From: Paenibacillus sp. YN15
Lineage (GTDB): Bacteria; Bacillota; Bacilli; Paenibacillales; NBRC-103111
Length of the DNA: 64,000 nucleotides
Assembly (NCBI RefSeq): GCF_003285005.1
Contig: NZ_QMFA01000029.1
Coordinates: 1 to 64,000 of the forward strand
Reading direction: 5' to 3'
In this document: positions 8,802-18,268 of the stretch, piece after piece
Numbering within the stretch: position 1 is the stretch's first letter
Layout of the letters: each line of letters opens with the position of its first letter
Translations under genes and position numbers: made by a program
Notes under the pieces: model-generated
Told to the model about the DNA's origin: nothing
The model's database searches: none
What the model saw: only the letters and a program-made list of their open reading frames with translations

Positions 8802-10952
8802 ATGAAAATTCAACTGCCTGACTCCAAGGGGATTGCGGACCGGATAAAGCAGGTTAGGGAAACGCTTACAAAGGATGGTGTGGAAGGCACTCTCTCTGGT
8901 AACACGAATAACCGAATGTCCTTTAATCCGGTAAGATCGGTAAGTGTGAAGCTCTTTTTGATTTTCTTCTCGTGTATTGTGCTTCTGGTTCTGGCGGTGG
9001 GCATTTTTTCATACATGGAATCCAAAGAGATTATCAAGAACAAGGTCGCCCAGGCTACCGAAAAGACGATTGAACTGGCCGGCAGCAATACGGAGCAGAC
9101 CTTGAAGGTGTACGAGGACATCACCATGCAGATGCTGACGGACCAGGATTTCATGAAGTCGCTGCGCAATATTTCCGATCCCAGCCTGAGCGCTTACGAC
9201 CAGCTTCTGGCCCAGCAAACCGTTAGCACCCGGTTAAGCTCATTCTTCTCCGGCAAGAACGATGTTTCCAGCGCAGTGCTGATCGGACTGGCCGAGAACG
9301 GCAAAAATATCGGCACGGACAGCAGCACGGTTGCCGTCCGCGAAAGCGCGAGGGAGCAGGAATGGTTTAAAAAGGTCGTGGACGGGGACGGCGCCGCAGT
9401 TTGGCTGCCGACCACTTCCGACAGCTATTGGGGCAACATCAAAGGCGTATTTGGCATGGGGCGCCTGCTGAAGGATATCCAGACCGGCAGCAAGCAGTTT
9501 GTGCTTTTGGTTGAGTTGAAGGAAAAGATGCTGCACGCGGGGCTTGAGAGACTGAACGCGGACGGCAGTGCCCCGGTTGTTATTATTGACCAAAACGGCA
9601 ATCTGGTCCGGACCCCCGATCCGGAGCGGGTAGGCAAACCCTTCGATGTGGCTTTGAGCGGCGATGATCAGCTGCTGGGGGCGGAAAGAGCGGCCAACCG
9701 CACCATCGACGGCAAGCTGACCATCTTCAAAAAGCTGGGCGTCTCCCCCTGGACGGTGGCTACAGCTGTTCCGGTGGATGATCTGGTGAAGGACGCCGAG
9801 AAAATCTTTAACCTGACGGTTATCATGGTGCTGGTGGCCATGGCCTTCGCAATTGCTTCCGGCTTCTTCGTAGCCTGGATGGTGGGCCGGCCGCTGATCT
9901 CCCTGCGCAATCTGATGCAGCAAGGGGAGCAGGGCAATCTGACGGTGCGGACGCGCTTCACCAACCGGGATGAAATCGGCCAGTTGGGCATAAGCTTCAA
10001 CCAGATGATGGAGCAAATCACCAAGCTGGTGCAGCAGACCAACCACTCCGCCCAGGAGGTGCTGAGCACCTCCAATGTGCTGCTGAACGTATCCAAGCAA
10101 ACCGCCATTTCCGCCAAGGAAATCGCCGTTGCTACGGAGGAAATCGCCAATGGCGCGTCCAGCCTTGCCGTGGAGGCGGAGAAGGGCAACACCATCACCT
10201 ATGAAATCGGGCTGAAAATGCGCGAGATGGCCAAGGCCAATGAGGAAATGAACCATGCCACCATCCAGGTGGAGCAGGTCAGCGAACGGGGCACGGTGTA
10301 CATGGCGGATTTGATTGCCAAGACCAATGATACCGAGCAAATGACCCGCAATATGGTGGAAAAGGTGGATCACCTGAAGGAGAGCACCTCTTCCATCCGC
10401 AAGATTCTGGACATGCTGAACAACATCTCCAAACAAACCAACATTCTTTCCTTGAACGCAACCATTGAGGCCGCCCGGGCCGGCGCAGCAGGCAAGAGCT
10501 TCATGGTGGTCGCCGATGAAATCCGCAAGCTGGCGGAGCAATCCAAACAATCCATTGAGATTGTCGGCCAGATTACGGACACCATCCAGCGGGAAATTGA
10601 TGAAACCGTAACGGCCTTGTCCGATGCCTATCCGGTTTTCCAGCAGCAGATTACCTCCGTGAAGGAAGCGGATTTGATTTTTGGCCAGGTCCGCAGCCAA
10701 ATGGACGGATTGAGCGAGCGGCTTAACGGTGTCAACCTCTCGCTGGAATCGCTGGAGGAATCCCAGGGGACTCTGACCGAGGCCATGAGCAACGTCAGCG
10801 CCGTGTCCGAGGAATCCTCCGCCACCTCTCAGGAAGTGGCATCTCTAAGCAACGAGCAGCTGAATGTCAGCGAGGGTTTGGTCAAGCTGTCCGAAAGCCT
10901 GGAATCCTTGTCCGTATCGCTGCAGGAGCAGCTGAAGAAATTTACGGTATAA
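8802..10952 (+). CDS. Methyl-accepting chemotaxis protein with dCache sensor
   Basis: About 716-residue transmembrane receptor. One N-terminal transmembrane helix ([19 protein letters not shown]) leads into a roughly 270-residue extracellular region with dCache_1 features ([40 protein letters not shown]). A second helix ([19 protein letters not shown]), a HAMP domain ([19 protein letters not shown]) and a long methyl-accepting coiled coil follow. The signalling tip reads [21 protein letters not shown], with the usual CheA/CheW-contact sequence. ATG 8802 follows GGATGGTGG; ATG 8757 is possible but poorly supported. It stands alone between two terminators. The ligand is unknown. Confidence 0.93.
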   Translation: MKIQLPDSKGIADRIKQVRETLTKDGVEGTLSGNTNNRMSFNPVRSVSVKLFLIFFSCIVLLVLAVGIFSYMESKEIIKNKVAQATEKTIELAGSNTEQTLKVYEDITMQMLTDQDFMKSLRNISDPSLSAYDQLLAQQTVSTRLSSFFSGKNDVSSAVLIGLAENGKNIGTDSSTVAVRESAREQEWFKKVVDGDGAAVWLPTTSDSYWGNIKGVFGMGRLLKDIQTGSKQFVLLVELKEKMLHAGLERLNADGSAPVVIIDQNGNLVRTPDPERVGKPFDVALSGDDQLLGAERAANRTIDGKLTIFKKLGVSPWTVATAVPVDDLVKDAEKIFNLTVIMVLVAMAFAIASGFFVAWMVGRPLISLRNLMQQGEQGNLTVRTRFTNRDEIGQLGISFNQMMEQITKLVQQTNHSAQEVLSTSNVLLNVSKQTAISAKEIAVATEEIANGASSLAVEAEKGNTITYEIGLKMREMAKANEEMNHATIQVEQVSERGTVYMADLIAKTNDTEQMTRNMVEKVDHLKESTSSIRKILDMLNNISKQTNILSLNATIEAARAGAAGKSFMVVADEIRKLAEQSKQSIEIVGQITDTIQREIDETVTALSDAYPVFQQQITSVKEADLIFGQVRSQMDGLSERLNGVNLSLESLEESQGTLTEAMSNVSAVSEESSATSQEVASLSNEQLNVSEGLVKLSESLESLSVSLQEQLKKFTV

Positions 10953-10974
10953 CTTAATCTTGAGCCCTCTATTC

Positions 10975-11013
10975 AAGCAGGCTTCCCTTCAACTAAGGGG
11001 AGCCTGCTTTTGG
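10975..11013 (+). terminator. Terminator after the chemoreceptor gene
   Basis: AAGCAGGCTTCCC pairs with GGGGAGCCTGCTTTT around a short loop, followed by T-rich sequence. Confidence 0.8.
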
Positions 11014-11065
11014 TTTGGGCATGGAATTGTTGCCCATACTGGAGAGATAGAGAGGAATGATGAAG

Positions 11066-12862
11066 ATGGATAAGCGCCGCGTATTCTTCATACTGCTTGG
11101 CCTTGTTTCGGCTATGGCGGTTCTGGTAGGCAGGCTTTTTTGGCTTCAGACGGTCCAAGAGGTGCAAAGAGCGTCCGTTCCCGTGGATCTGGTCCGCCAA
11201 TCCGTGCTGCAGCGGGAGCAGCGGCTGATGCTGGATTCCGGCCGGGGCGATTTCTACGACCGGAACGGGCTTCCCCTGACGGGTGAAACCTATTCCGCCC
11301 TGCTGGTCTTCCCCGTGTCCATAACGGCCGCTGTCAGTCAGGAGGAGGCCAATACCATGGGCCGGCTGCTGGGCATAGAGCCCGAAGCCTGGGTCCGGTT
11401 CCGCCGGGAGCTGACGGTTCCCCGCTTCTGGACGGGCACTGCCGGGAATGCGCCGCTGCCCCTCTCCGCCGGCGCCGCCCAAACCATCCGCAGGCTGCAG
11501 CCGGCGGCTGTGGCGGTGGTGCCCTATAAGCAGCGTTATCTTCCCCCTTATGATGCAGCCCAGCTCATTGGCTATATCGGGCAGGACCCGGAGCGGGTGA
11601 AGGCGGAGTTTATGCCCATGGTCAAGGCGGGGCGGCTGGCTTCGGACAGCCTGATCGGCGCGTCAGGCCTGGAGAAATCCTTTCAGACCCTGTTAAACGG
11701 GCTGGGAGGCACCTTCCTGTCCCTGTATACCGATTCCCGCAATGAACCTATTCCCGACCTTGGCTACCGGCTGCACGCCCCGGAGAATCCCTATTATCCG
11801 CTGAAGGTGATGACAACGTTGGACGCCGGGCTCCAGAGCGGGTTGGAGGAGCTGGCGGACAAGGCAGGCCTGAAGGACGGGGCGATTGTGGTGCTGGACG
11901 CCCATACGGCGGATATTGCCGGTATGGTCAGCCGTCCGCGCTTTCGTCCGGACAGCAGCGTCGATCCGCAGGCTAAGGGCTGGGCCAACCAGGCTCTTTT
12001 GGAGGCGGCGCCGGGCTCCATCTTCAAAACCGTCGTGGCCGCCGCCGCCCTGGAAGCGGGCGCGGCCCGTCCCGATGAGCGGTTCGAATGCAACGGGGCC
12101 TGGGGCAAATACCATTTTACCTGCTGGAAAAAGGAGGGACACGGCGCCCTTACCTTTCGCCAGGCTTACGCCCAATCCTGCAATATCGTTTTCGGACAGA
12201 TCATGCTGCGGCTAAAACCCGGGCAATTGGAGGAGACCGCCCGCAAGCTGGGAATCGGCAGCCCTGTGGGCTGGGCCGGGAAGCTTCTGCAGGACCCCGC
12301 TTTCCGCCAGCTGGACCGGGAGGACAGCGGAACAGTCTGGTCGTCCGTAGCAGCCCGGGAGGACGAAGGAGCCAAGCTTCAGACGGCCATTGGCCAACGG
12401 GATGTGCGTATGACTCCCCTGCAGGCCGCCAATATGGTGGTGACTCTGCTGAATGGCGGACAGCTCCAGTCCGTCCGGGCCGTGAAGGAGGTGCGCTACG
12501 GTACGGACCGGGTTCTGGCGGAATTTCAGGCCAAGCCTCTGGCCGAGGGGGAAGGCATCTCCAGGAAAACCTCGGAAACACTTCTGCGCTGGATGCAGGA
12601 TGTGGTGTCCTCCGGCACGGGAACGGCGCTAAAGGGGGCCGTCTGGTCCTTGGCGGGCAAATCGGGAACCGCCCAGGTTCCGGAGGGGGGAGCCGATTTG
12701 TACAACCAATGGTTCATCGGATACGGCCCGGTGGAAGCCCCCCGTTATGCCGTTGCCGTTGTTTCTCTCAAGCAGAAGGCAAGCGGTGACCAGGCGGTTG
12801 CGCTGTTTCGGCAGGTGATGGATTTTTTGGCCGGATATGAAAAAAAGGAGCAGAAAAAATGA
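11066..12862 (+). CDS. Class B penicillin-binding protein (PbpI/YrrR-like transpeptidase)
   Basis: About 598 residues. An N-terminal membrane anchor (VFFILLGLVSAMAVLVGRLFW) precedes a dimerization domain and a transpeptidase domain with all three active-site motifs: SIFK near residue 317, SCN near 371 and KSG near 532 (GKSGTAQVPEGG). It crosslinks peptidoglycan outside the membrane and is likely a monofunctional D,D-transpeptidase. No PASTA domains are present, unlike some SpoVD/PBP2x relatives. B. subtilis has pbpI (yrrR) downstream of the trhP genes, so the neighbourhood supports that orthology. Three ATGs cluster at 11057, 11060 and 11066; GAGG at 11052-11055 best fits 11066. Confidence 0.92.
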   Translation: MDKRRVFFILLGLVSAMAVLVGRLFWLQTVQEVQRASVPVDLVRQSVLQREQRLMLDSGRGDFYDRNGLPLTGETYSALLVFPVSITAAVSQEEANTMGRLLGIEPEAWVRFRRELTVPRFWTGTAGNAPLPLSAGAAQTIRRLQPAAVAVVPYKQRYLPPYDAAQLIGYIGQDPERVKAEFMPMVKAGRLASDSLIGASGLEKSFQTLLNGLGGTFLSLYTDSRNEPIPDLGYRLHAPENPYYPLKVMTTLDAGLQSGLEELADKAGLKDGAIVVLDAHTADIAGMVSRPRFRPDSSVDPQAKGWANQALLEAAPGSIFKTVVAAAALEAGAARPDERFECNGAWGKYHFTCWKKEGHGALTFRQAYAQSCNIVFGQIMLRLKPGQLEETARKLGIGSPVGWAGKLLQDPAFRQLDREDSGTVWSSVAAREDEGAKLQTAIGQRDVRMTPLQAANMVVTLLNGGQLQSVRAVKEVRYGTDRVLAEFQAKPLAEGEGISRKTSETLLRWMQDVVSSGTGTALKGAVWSLAGKSGTAQVPEGGADLYNQWFIGYGPVEAPRYAVAVVSLKQKASGDQAVALFRQVMDFLAGYEKKEQKK

Positions 12863-12949
12863 CGTGCTCCCATATGTTTGCAGAATAGCTTCTTGACAAA
12901 CGCAGGTTGTCAGAGAATGCCGGTAGGCGTTTATCTGCGTCACCGTTGG

Positions 12950-13128
12950 GCGGACAGAGAATTCGTTATTTTGCGAATGTGATCCGTTTTCGGATTTACA
13001 CGGACAGAGGCTCCGCTATTTTGCTCCAGAAGCATGGATTCCCCCGCTTTTTCAGATTTAACGGATCGTGAGTCCGCGGGGGAGAAAAAAAGGCGGATTT
13101 TAGCGAAATAGCGGAGCCGGAGTCCGCG
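12950..13128. repeat. Four-hairpin intergenic element, copy A
   Basis: Two forward units (from about 12951 and 13001, CGGACAGAG..TCCG followed by TATTTTGC) and two reverse units (13062-13076, and 13111-13127 preceded by GCGAAATA) can each form a small hairpin CGGA-N7-TCCG. Unit starts within each pair are 50 bp apart. The element aligns almost end to end with 36920-37100, including non-hairpin segments such as CCAGAAGC/TCAGAAGC and GAGAAAAAA. Confidence 0.85.
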
Positions 13129-13140
13129 AAACTCAAACGC

Positions 13141-13207
13141 CAAAACTCAACCCCCAAAACTCAACCCCCAAAACCCGACCCCCAAAACCCAACCCCCAAA
13201 ATTCAAC
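13141..13207. repeat. 14-bp tandem array with four C5 tracts
   Basis: About five copies of a 14-bp unit of the type CCCCCAAAACTCAA. Exact C5 runs start at 13151, 13165, 13179 and 13193. The minus strand therefore carries four G5 tracts with 9-nt loops, compatible with a G-quadruplex. It directly follows element A. Confidence 0.85.
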
Positions 13208-13235
13208 CGTCTTGATGAACGCGCAGCTCCAAAGG

Positions 13236-13254
13236 ACGCCGCAGGCGTTTTTTT
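13236..13254 (+). terminator. Small terminator-like hairpin
   Basis: ACGCC-GCA-GGCGT followed by seven T (13248-13254). The stem is only 5 bp, so strength is uncertain. It could end read-through from the PBP gene. Confidence 0.45.
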
Positions 13255-13283
13255 AGGTTTTCGACAATAGCAACGAACATTTT

Positions 13284-13313
13284 ATGACAAAATTCACTCT
13301 TTTCTGATATGAT
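13284..13313 (+). promoter_or_regulatory. Candidate promoter of the sCache chemoreceptor gene
   Basis: ATGACA (13284-13289) and TATGAT (13308-13313) with an 18-bp spacer, about 40 bp before the start codon. Confidence 0.4.
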
Positions 13314-13351
13314 GGATGAAATCGAGTCTAAATTGGAGTTGGAGGGGTATT

Positions 13352-15127
13352 ATGAATGAATTGGTAAAAATTGGACGGGGAATACGCCGGTTTCGGTTCA
13401 GTCTGCAATGGAAGACCATTCTGGTCTGTGTGCTGCTTTTGGCAGCCCCTGGTTTTACAATCGGCTATATCGGGTACAATACGGCCAAGTCCGAGATGAA
13501 CATCCTGGGTGAAGCCGCCTTGAAGCAAAATGTGGACATGACGATTCAGCTGATCGACGCGTACCAGAGTATGGTGGATCAAGGCGCGATTACCCTGGAG
13601 GAAGCCCAGGAGCAGGTCAGAATCCGCACGGTGGGCCCCAAGAAGGCGGACGGGAAAACACGGGAGATTGTGAATAAAATCGGAGAGTACGGCTATACTT
13701 TCGCCATTGACGCCAAAGGCATGGATGTGATGCATCCCAGCCGGGAGGGAGAACTCCTCTGGGAGATGAAGGATTCCGACGGCGTATTGTACATACAGGA
13801 AATTATCCGCGCAGGCGCGGAAGAAGGCGGGTATGTCTATTACAGCAATCCCCTGCCCGGTACCGATGAAGCGGCCCGGAAGGTGACCTATTCCAAAAGC
13901 GAGCCCCATTGGGGCTGGGTGGTGGCCGCCGGCTCCTATCTGGTGGATTTTAATGCCGGCTCCGACAAAATCGGCGACATGATGCTGGTTGTTCTGGCAG
14001 TATTCACGGTGGCGGGATCGGTATGCGCGGCATTGTATGCCCGGCATATTGCCAAACCCCTCCGGCAGATCACCGGCCAGGTGGAGGAGATGGCGGGAGG
14101 CAATTTGCAGCTGGAGGAGCTGCGGGTCAGGAACCGCGATGAAGTGGGACGTCTGGCCGAGCATTTTTCCGTCATGAAGGAGCAGCTTCGCGGGCTGATC
14201 AGCCATGTATCCTCTTCCTCCCTGCAGGTCGCCTCCACAGGTGAGGAGCTTTTGGCCGGCAGCGGAGAGACCAGCCGGGTCGCCGAGCATATCGCCCGTT
14301 CCATCCAGGAGGTGGCGGAAGGGGCCCAGCTTCAATCCGGCATTATTGACGAGATCAGCCAGCTGACCCGCTCCGCCAACGACAGTGTGGCCAGAATCAG
14401 CCAGGGGTCGGAGTCGGCTGCCCAAGCCTCGACGGAGGCTGCCCGGACGGCGGATGAGGGAACCCAGACCATGGTGGAAACCATGGAGAACATGACATTG
14501 ATCAAGGACAAGATCATGGGCATTGAAAAAACGGTGAGACTGCTGGAGGAGAAGTCCGGCGCCATCGGGGAAATTCTCGGGCTGATCACATCCATCGCCT
14601 CCCAGACCAATATTCTGGCGCTGAACGCCGGCATTGAGGCCGCAAGGGCAGGGGAGCACGGCAAGGGCTTCGCCGTGGTAGCTGCCGAGGTGAAGAAGCT
14701 GGCCTTGCAAACCGGCAGCGCGTCGGAGGAAATTGGCGCTTTGATTGACGAAATCAAGGGAGAGATTGCCCAGGCGGCGGCCGCAACCAGGGAAGAGGTA
14801 ACGGCAGTAACGGCCGGTCTGGAATTGGCTTCCGCGGCCAATATATCCTTCCGGAATATTCTCCAGGCGGTGGGGGCGGCGGCGGAGCATTGCAGAACAG
14901 CGGCGGATGCCTCTGCGGATGTCTCCGTCCGTATGGACGGCCTGGCCGCTGCGGTGGAGCAAATATCGGCGATCTCCGCAGAGGCCGCAGGCCAGTCCCA
15001 GAATGTGGCTGCCGCCGCCCAGGAGCAGAATGCCTCCATGGAGGAGGTTGCCGCCGCAGCGCAGCAGCTGTCCCAAATGGCCGACGAGCTGCAAAGACTG
15101 GTATCTTTTTTCAGGGTGGATGGATAA
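13352..15127 (+). CDS. Methyl-accepting chemotaxis protein with single Cache sensor
   Basis: About 591 residues. Transmembrane helix 1 ([19 protein letters not shown]) is followed by a Cache_2-type extracellular domain ([32 protein letters not shown]), helix 2 ([20 protein letters not shown]), a HAMP domain and a methyl-accepting domain with tip sequence [21 protein letters not shown]. sCache_2 receptors often sense small organic acids, but the ligand here is unknown. ATG 13352 has GGAGG at 13341-13345. It is a separate family member from the dCache receptor upstream: the sensors differ while the tips are conserved. Confidence 0.94.
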   Translation: MNELVKIGRGIRRFRFSLQWKTILVCVLLLAAPGFTIGYIGYNTAKSEMNILGEAALKQNVDMTIQLIDAYQSMVDQGAITLEEAQEQVRIRTVGPKKADGKTREIVNKIGEYGYTFAIDAKGMDVMHPSREGELLWEMKDSDGVLYIQEIIRAGAEEGGYVYYSNPLPGTDEAARKVTYSKSEPHWGWVVAAGSYLVDFNAGSDKIGDMMLVVLAVFTVAGSVCAALYARHIAKPLRQITGQVEEMAGGNLQLEELRVRNRDEVGRLAEHFSVMKEQLRGLISHVSSSSLQVASTGEELLAGSGETSRVAEHIARSIQEVAEGAQLQSGIIDEISQLTRSANDSVARISQGSESAAQASTEAARTADEGTQTMVETMENMTLIKDKIMGIEKTVRLLEEKSGAIGEILGLITSIASQTNILALNAGIEAARAGEHGKGFAVVAAEVKKLALQTGSASEEIGALIDEIKGEIAQAAAATREEVTAVTAGLELASAANISFRNILQAVGAAAEHCRTAADASADVSVRMDGLAAAVEQISAISAEAAGQSQNVAAAAQEQNASMEEVAAAAQQLSQMADELQRLVSFFRVDG

Positions 15128-15220
15128 AGCATGGTTTCCGCCGTCGAAAAATGGTATAGTTACTAGAAGTGCGGCAAAATGCTGCCATCCATGAATGTGA
15201 CAATAGGGGGACGCGCAATA

Positions 15221-16294
15221 ATGGAAGACAATAACGGAAAAAATGACAGCTGGGAACGGGATAGCGGCAACGCCGATCTCCCTGGAAACACCCAAGAGGA
15301 AAATCAGACTGAACGGGCTATCCCTACGGAGGGAGATGAATTCGGCCCTGAAGCGTTTGCGGATGAGCCGGCCGAAGAGGCAACGGCGGCTCCTGCCGTT
15401 GCTGCTCCCGCTAAGGCCAATCCCTTGCCCTGGTTCCTGTTTGCCATTACCCTGGCCGCTTTGGCAGTGGTTCTGTACCTGGGCCAAACGGACAAAGCCG
15501 GAATCGGCGGTGCGGCAGCCAAGGTGAACGGCGAGAAGGTCACCAAGCAGGAGCTGTACGACGCCATGTACAAGCAGGGCGGCGAATCCACCCTGGACAG
15601 CCTGATTTCGGAGAAGCTGGTGGCCCAGGAAGTGGACAAGGCCCAGATCAAGGTGGATGAAGCGGCGGTTGACGCGGAGCTGGCTCAGATCAAGGAGCAA
15701 TTCCCGGATGAAGCCCAATTCAACAGCGCCATGGAGCAAAGCGGATTTACTCTGGATTCCCTGAAGGCGGAGATCCGCAAAAACCAGGAAATCAGCAAAA
15801 TCTTCGAATCCAAGATGGATTTGAGCGATGCCAAGCTGAAGGAATATTTTGATAAAAATGTGGAGCAATACAATACTCCCGAGCAGCTGATGATCTCCCA
15901 CATCCTTGTGGAGAACAAAGAGGATGCCGACAAGATTCTGGCCGATCTGAAGGCAGGCGCGGACTTTGCCGCTGTTGCCAAGGAGAAGTCCACGGATACC
16001 GGAAGCAAGGACAACGGCGGCTCCCTGGGCAGCTTCATTGCCCGCGGCCAAGGACTGGATCAGGCCTTCGAGGATGCGGCATTCAAGCTGAACAAGGGTG
16101 AAATGAGCGAAGTGGTGCAATCCTCCTTCGGCTACCACATCATCAAGGTTATGGACAAGAAGGAAGCGGTCCAGGCCAACTTTGACAGCCAGAAGGAAGA
16201 TGTGAAGAAGAACATGGTCGGCGAAGAGGTGCAAACCAAGGGCGCCGAATGGCTGGAAAACCTCAAGAAGGACGCAAAAATCGAAAAGCTGTAA
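15221..16294 (+). CDS. Membrane-anchored peptidyl-prolyl isomerase (parvulin, PrsA/SurA-like foldase)
   Basis: 357 residues. An acidic, disordered cytoplasmic N-terminus of about 65 residues is followed by one transmembrane helix (PWFLFAITLAALAVVLYLG). The extracellular part has a SurA_N-like helical region (AAKVNGEKVTKQELYDAMY) and a PpiC rotamase domain (LMISHILVENKEDADKILADL ... FGYHIIKV). There is no lipobox, so it is a type II membrane protein rather than a PrsA lipoprotein. It probably assists folding of exported proteins. ATG 15221 follows AGGGGG (15205-15210); the longer frame from 15179 lacks a better site. Confidence 0.9.
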   Translation: MEDNNGKNDSWERDSGNADLPGNTQEENQTERAIPTEGDEFGPEAFADEPAEEATAAPAVAAPAKANPLPWFLFAITLAALAVVLYLGQTDKAGIGGAAAKVNGEKVTKQELYDAMYKQGGESTLDSLISEKLVAQEVDKAQIKVDEAAVDAELAQIKEQFPDEAQFNSAMEQSGFTLDSLKAEIRKNQEISKIFESKMDLSDAKLKEYFDKNVEQYNTPEQLMISHILVENKEDADKILADLKAGADFAAVAKEKSTDTGSKDNGGSLGSFIARGQGLDQAFEDAAFKLNKGEMSEVVQSSFGYHIIKVMDKKEAVQANFDSQKEDVKKNMVGEEVQTKGAEWLENLKKDAKIEKL

Positions 16295-16317
16295 TGCCGG
16301 GAGCATCCCGCATCCTG

Positions 16318-16361
16318 CATCCCGCCTGCAAACGGTCACCCGGCCGTTGTGGGGCGGGATG
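16318..16361 (+). terminator. Hairpin after the foldase gene (weak terminator)
   Basis: CATCCCGCC (16318-16326) pairs with GGCGGGATG (16353-16361), with a second inner palindrome (ACGGTCACCCGGCCGT). The following sequence TTTGTCATT is only moderately T-rich. Confidence 0.5.
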
Positions 16362-16441
16362 TTTGTCATTGTTGGAAACTGCGGTCAACATATGTTACCA
16401 TTTGAAAAAGAAAAAGATTCTGCGACCTGGAGGTACCGCCC

Positions 16442-17248
16442 TTGACTGAACACAACAGGCAGCCTATTATCACCATCTGTTCGGATTCTGTGGGCGAAAC
16501 CGCCGAAGCGGTAGTAAAAGCCACAATCCGCCAGTTTGATCTTCGCAACGCCAAAATCAAACGGTACAGCCATGTGCTGACGGAAGCGGAAATCCGCGAT
16601 ATTGTCGGCGAGGTGGCCCAGAACGGCGGCATGATCGCCTATACTCTTGTGCAGCCGGATTTGCGGGAGCTGATCCGCGAGGAGAGCCTGCGGCTGGGGG
16701 TTCGTTCTGTGGATGTGATGGGTCCGATGATTCAGGCCTTTATTGATTCCTTCGACGGTTCGCCCACACGCAAGCCGGGTATGCTGCACCAGATGGACGA
16801 TGATTATTTCCGGCGGGTGGAGGCCATTGAATTTACCGTCAGCTGCGACGACGGCCGCGACCCCCGGGCGCTGCTCAATGCGGATATCGTTCTCATCGGC
16901 GTATCCCGAACCTCCAAGACGCCGCTTAGCATGTTTCTGGCCCACAAGGGCTACAAGGTGGCCAATCTGCCTCTGATTCCCGAGGTGAAGCCGGCGGCGG
17001 AGCTGTTCCAGATTCCGCCGGGCAAAATTGCCGGACTGATCATGGAACCGGAGAAGATGTTGAAAATCCGCGTGGAGCGCCTCCGGGCCTTGGGGCTGAC
17101 CGCCGGAGCCAAATACGCCAATATGGATCGGATTATCTTCGAGCTGAATTACGCCAGAGAGCTGATGGAGCAATTGGGCTGCCTCACCATCAATGTCTCG
17201 GACAAGGCCATCGAGGAAACAGCGGGAATTATACTGGAGCATATGTAG
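16442..17248 (+). CDS. yqfL: Pyruvate, phosphate dikinase regulatory protein (kinase/pyrophosphorylase, YqfL/PpsR)
   Basis: 268 residues of the DUF299 family. These bifunctional enzymes inactivate PPDK by ADP-dependent phosphorylation and reactivate it by Pi-dependent removal. The N-terminus ITICSDSVGETAEAVVKATI and the P-loop-like GVSRTSKTPLS (about residues 153-163) are diagnostic, and LADSLE-type C-terminal helices follow. The start is TTG at 16442, with GGAGGT (16429-16434) 7 nt upstream. No ppdK gene is in the window. In B. subtilis yqfL is linked to the gluconeogenesis repressor ccpN, which is also not seen here. Confidence 0.94.
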   Translation: MTEHNRQPIITICSDSVGETAEAVVKATIRQFDLRNAKIKRYSHVLTEAEIRDIVGEVAQNGGMIAYTLVQPDLRELIREESLRLGVRSVDVMGPMIQAFIDSFDGSPTRKPGMLHQMDDDYFRRVEAIEFTVSCDDGRDPRALLNADIVLIGVSRTSKTPLSMFLAHKGYKVANLPLIPEVKPAAELFQIPPGKIAGLIMEPEKMLKIRVERLRALGLTAGAKYANMDRIIFELNYARELMEQLGCLTINVSDKAIEETAGIILEHM

Positions 17249-17272
17249 GAAGGGGAAGGGGACGAAGCACGG

Positions 17273-17884
17273 ATGATTTTTCTTCGTAGAGAAACATTTA
17301 AGCAATATCTGCAGTTTTATCCGGTGACCAGCGCCATTCTGGGAATTGTCGCGGTGCTGTTTGCGGCGATGGAGATTACGGGCAGCTCCAATTCCATAAG
17401 GACACTCCTGGATTTTGGGGCCATGTACAGCAACCAGGGCGAAACCCATGAATGGTGGAGATACATCAGCTCCATGTTTTTGCATATCGGGTTTTCCCAT
17501 GTGCTGTTTAACGCCTTTGCCCTGTATGTGTTCGCTCCTCCCCTGGAGCGGCTGCTGGGGAAATTTCATTACGCCGCTTTTTTCCTGCTGTCGGGGCTGG
17601 TGGGCAATGCCTTCAGCATGCTGTTTACCGAACCGCCCTTTATTGCCGCGGGAGCTTCAGGGGCGATTTACGGGATTTACGCCGCATACCTGTACCTGGC
17701 CCTGTTCCACAGGCATGTGCTGGATGAGGGAACCCGGACCACGGTGATTATGATTGTGGTGATGGGCGCTATTTCCTCCATCGTCATCAGAAATGTGAAC
17801 CTGTACGCCCATCTGGGCGGCTTTTTGACCGGATTTGCTTATTTTGCCGTGCTGACCCGGAGGTTAAGACGGCGGCGGTCCTAG
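17273..17884 (+). CDS. Rhomboid family intramembrane serine protease
   Basis: 203 residues with six predicted membrane helices. The catalytic dyad is visible: GASG with Ser129 and His180 in YAHLGGFLTG. The HxxxxHxxxN-type segment HIGFSHVLFNAFALYVF is the helix-2 signature. It cleaves membrane proteins within the bilayer; the substrate is unknown. It starts 24 bp after yqfL and is probably in the same transcript. The C-terminus is strongly basic (RRLRRRRS). Confidence 0.93.
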   Translation: MIFLRRETFKQYLQFYPVTSAILGIVAVLFAAMEITGSSNSIRTLLDFGAMYSNQGETHEWWRYISSMFLHIGFSHVLFNAFALYVFAPPLERLLGKFHYAAFFLLSGLVGNAFSMLFTEPPFIAAGASGAIYGIYAAYLYLALFHRHVLDEGTRTTVIMIVVMGAISSIVIRNVNLYAHLGGFLTGFAYFAVLTRRLRRRRS

Positions 17885-17904
17885 GCCCTACCCGGATGCA
17901 AAAT

Positions 17905-17952
17905 GAAAAGCCTGCTTGCGAAAAAATGCCCTTTTTTCGCAGACAGGCTATT
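17905..17952. terminator. Bidirectional terminator between the rhomboid gene and the 55-codon gene
   Basis: AAAAGCCTGCTTGCGAAAAAA pairs with TTTTTTCGCAGACAGGCT across a short loop. The arms match almost fully and give T-rich tails on both strands. The genes on either side converge here. Confidence 0.7.
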
Positions 17953-18008
17953 TGGCGCTATTGTACGCAATGGGACGTTGCATGATTCGGCAGCGGCAGG
18001 GCGGAGGG

Positions 18009-18176
18009 TCAGCCCAAATATTCCATCCTGCGGTGAAGGGACACATTCTCTCCATAGGTGGCACGAAGGGTCTGGAGCAGATCCACCATCATCCAGTACA
18101 TTTCCCTGGGACGCTGATTGGCAGGTCTTACGGTGTCGATCCGCACGCCATTCACAACTACATCAAGAACGATCAT
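18009..18176 (-). CDS. Small conserved-looking hypothetical protein (55 aa)
   Basis: The minus-strand frame from ATG at 18176 to TGA at 18009 encodes 55 residues, starting MIVLDVVVNGVRIDTVRP and ending HRRMEYLG. The composition is that of a folded small protein: a beta-hairpin-like start followed by the amphipathic helix REMYWMMVDLLQTLRATYG. A good promoter (18217-18246) lies about 40 bp upstream and a terminator-like hairpin follows downstream, so the gene is a self-contained unit. I do not recognise a function. The frame is isolated and the overlapping plus-strand frames have no promoter or ribosome-binding site. Confidence 0.7.
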   Translation of the reverse strand: MIVLDVVVNGVRIDTVRPANQRPREMYWMMVDLLQTLRATYGENVSLHRRMEYLG

Positions 18177-18216
18177 TACGCTTCACGACCTTTCCATGAG
18201 CTATCGTTTTGAGTAG

Positions 18217-18246
18217 ACTATAACACAAATGGATAGGCCGTGTAAA
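18217..18246 (-). promoter_or_regulatory. Promoter of the 55-codon gene
   Basis: On the minus strand, TTTACA (18241-18246) and TATAGT (18217-18222) are separated by 18 bp, upstream of the ATG at 18176. Confidence 0.55.
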
Positions 18247-18268
18247 AATATTTAATCAATTCAGATTA

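Larger units (their letters stand above)
12863..13351. other. Intergenic region with repeat element A, C-tract array and promoter
   Basis: This stretch of almost 490 bp holds no convincing gene. It contains the four-hairpin element (12950-13128), a 14-bp tandem array (13141-13207), a short GC hairpin with T-run (13236-13254) and a likely promoter for the next chemoreceptor. The first 85 bp show nothing recognisable. Confidence 0.7.

Noticed and set aside
13141-13207. C-tract array as replication iterons
   Set aside because: No replication gene or AT-rich unwinding region is adjacent.
13328-16369. 1013-residue open frame on the minus strand
   Set aside because: Spans antisense to two well-supported genes (chemoreceptor and foldase); no domain is recognisable and there is no ribosome-binding site.
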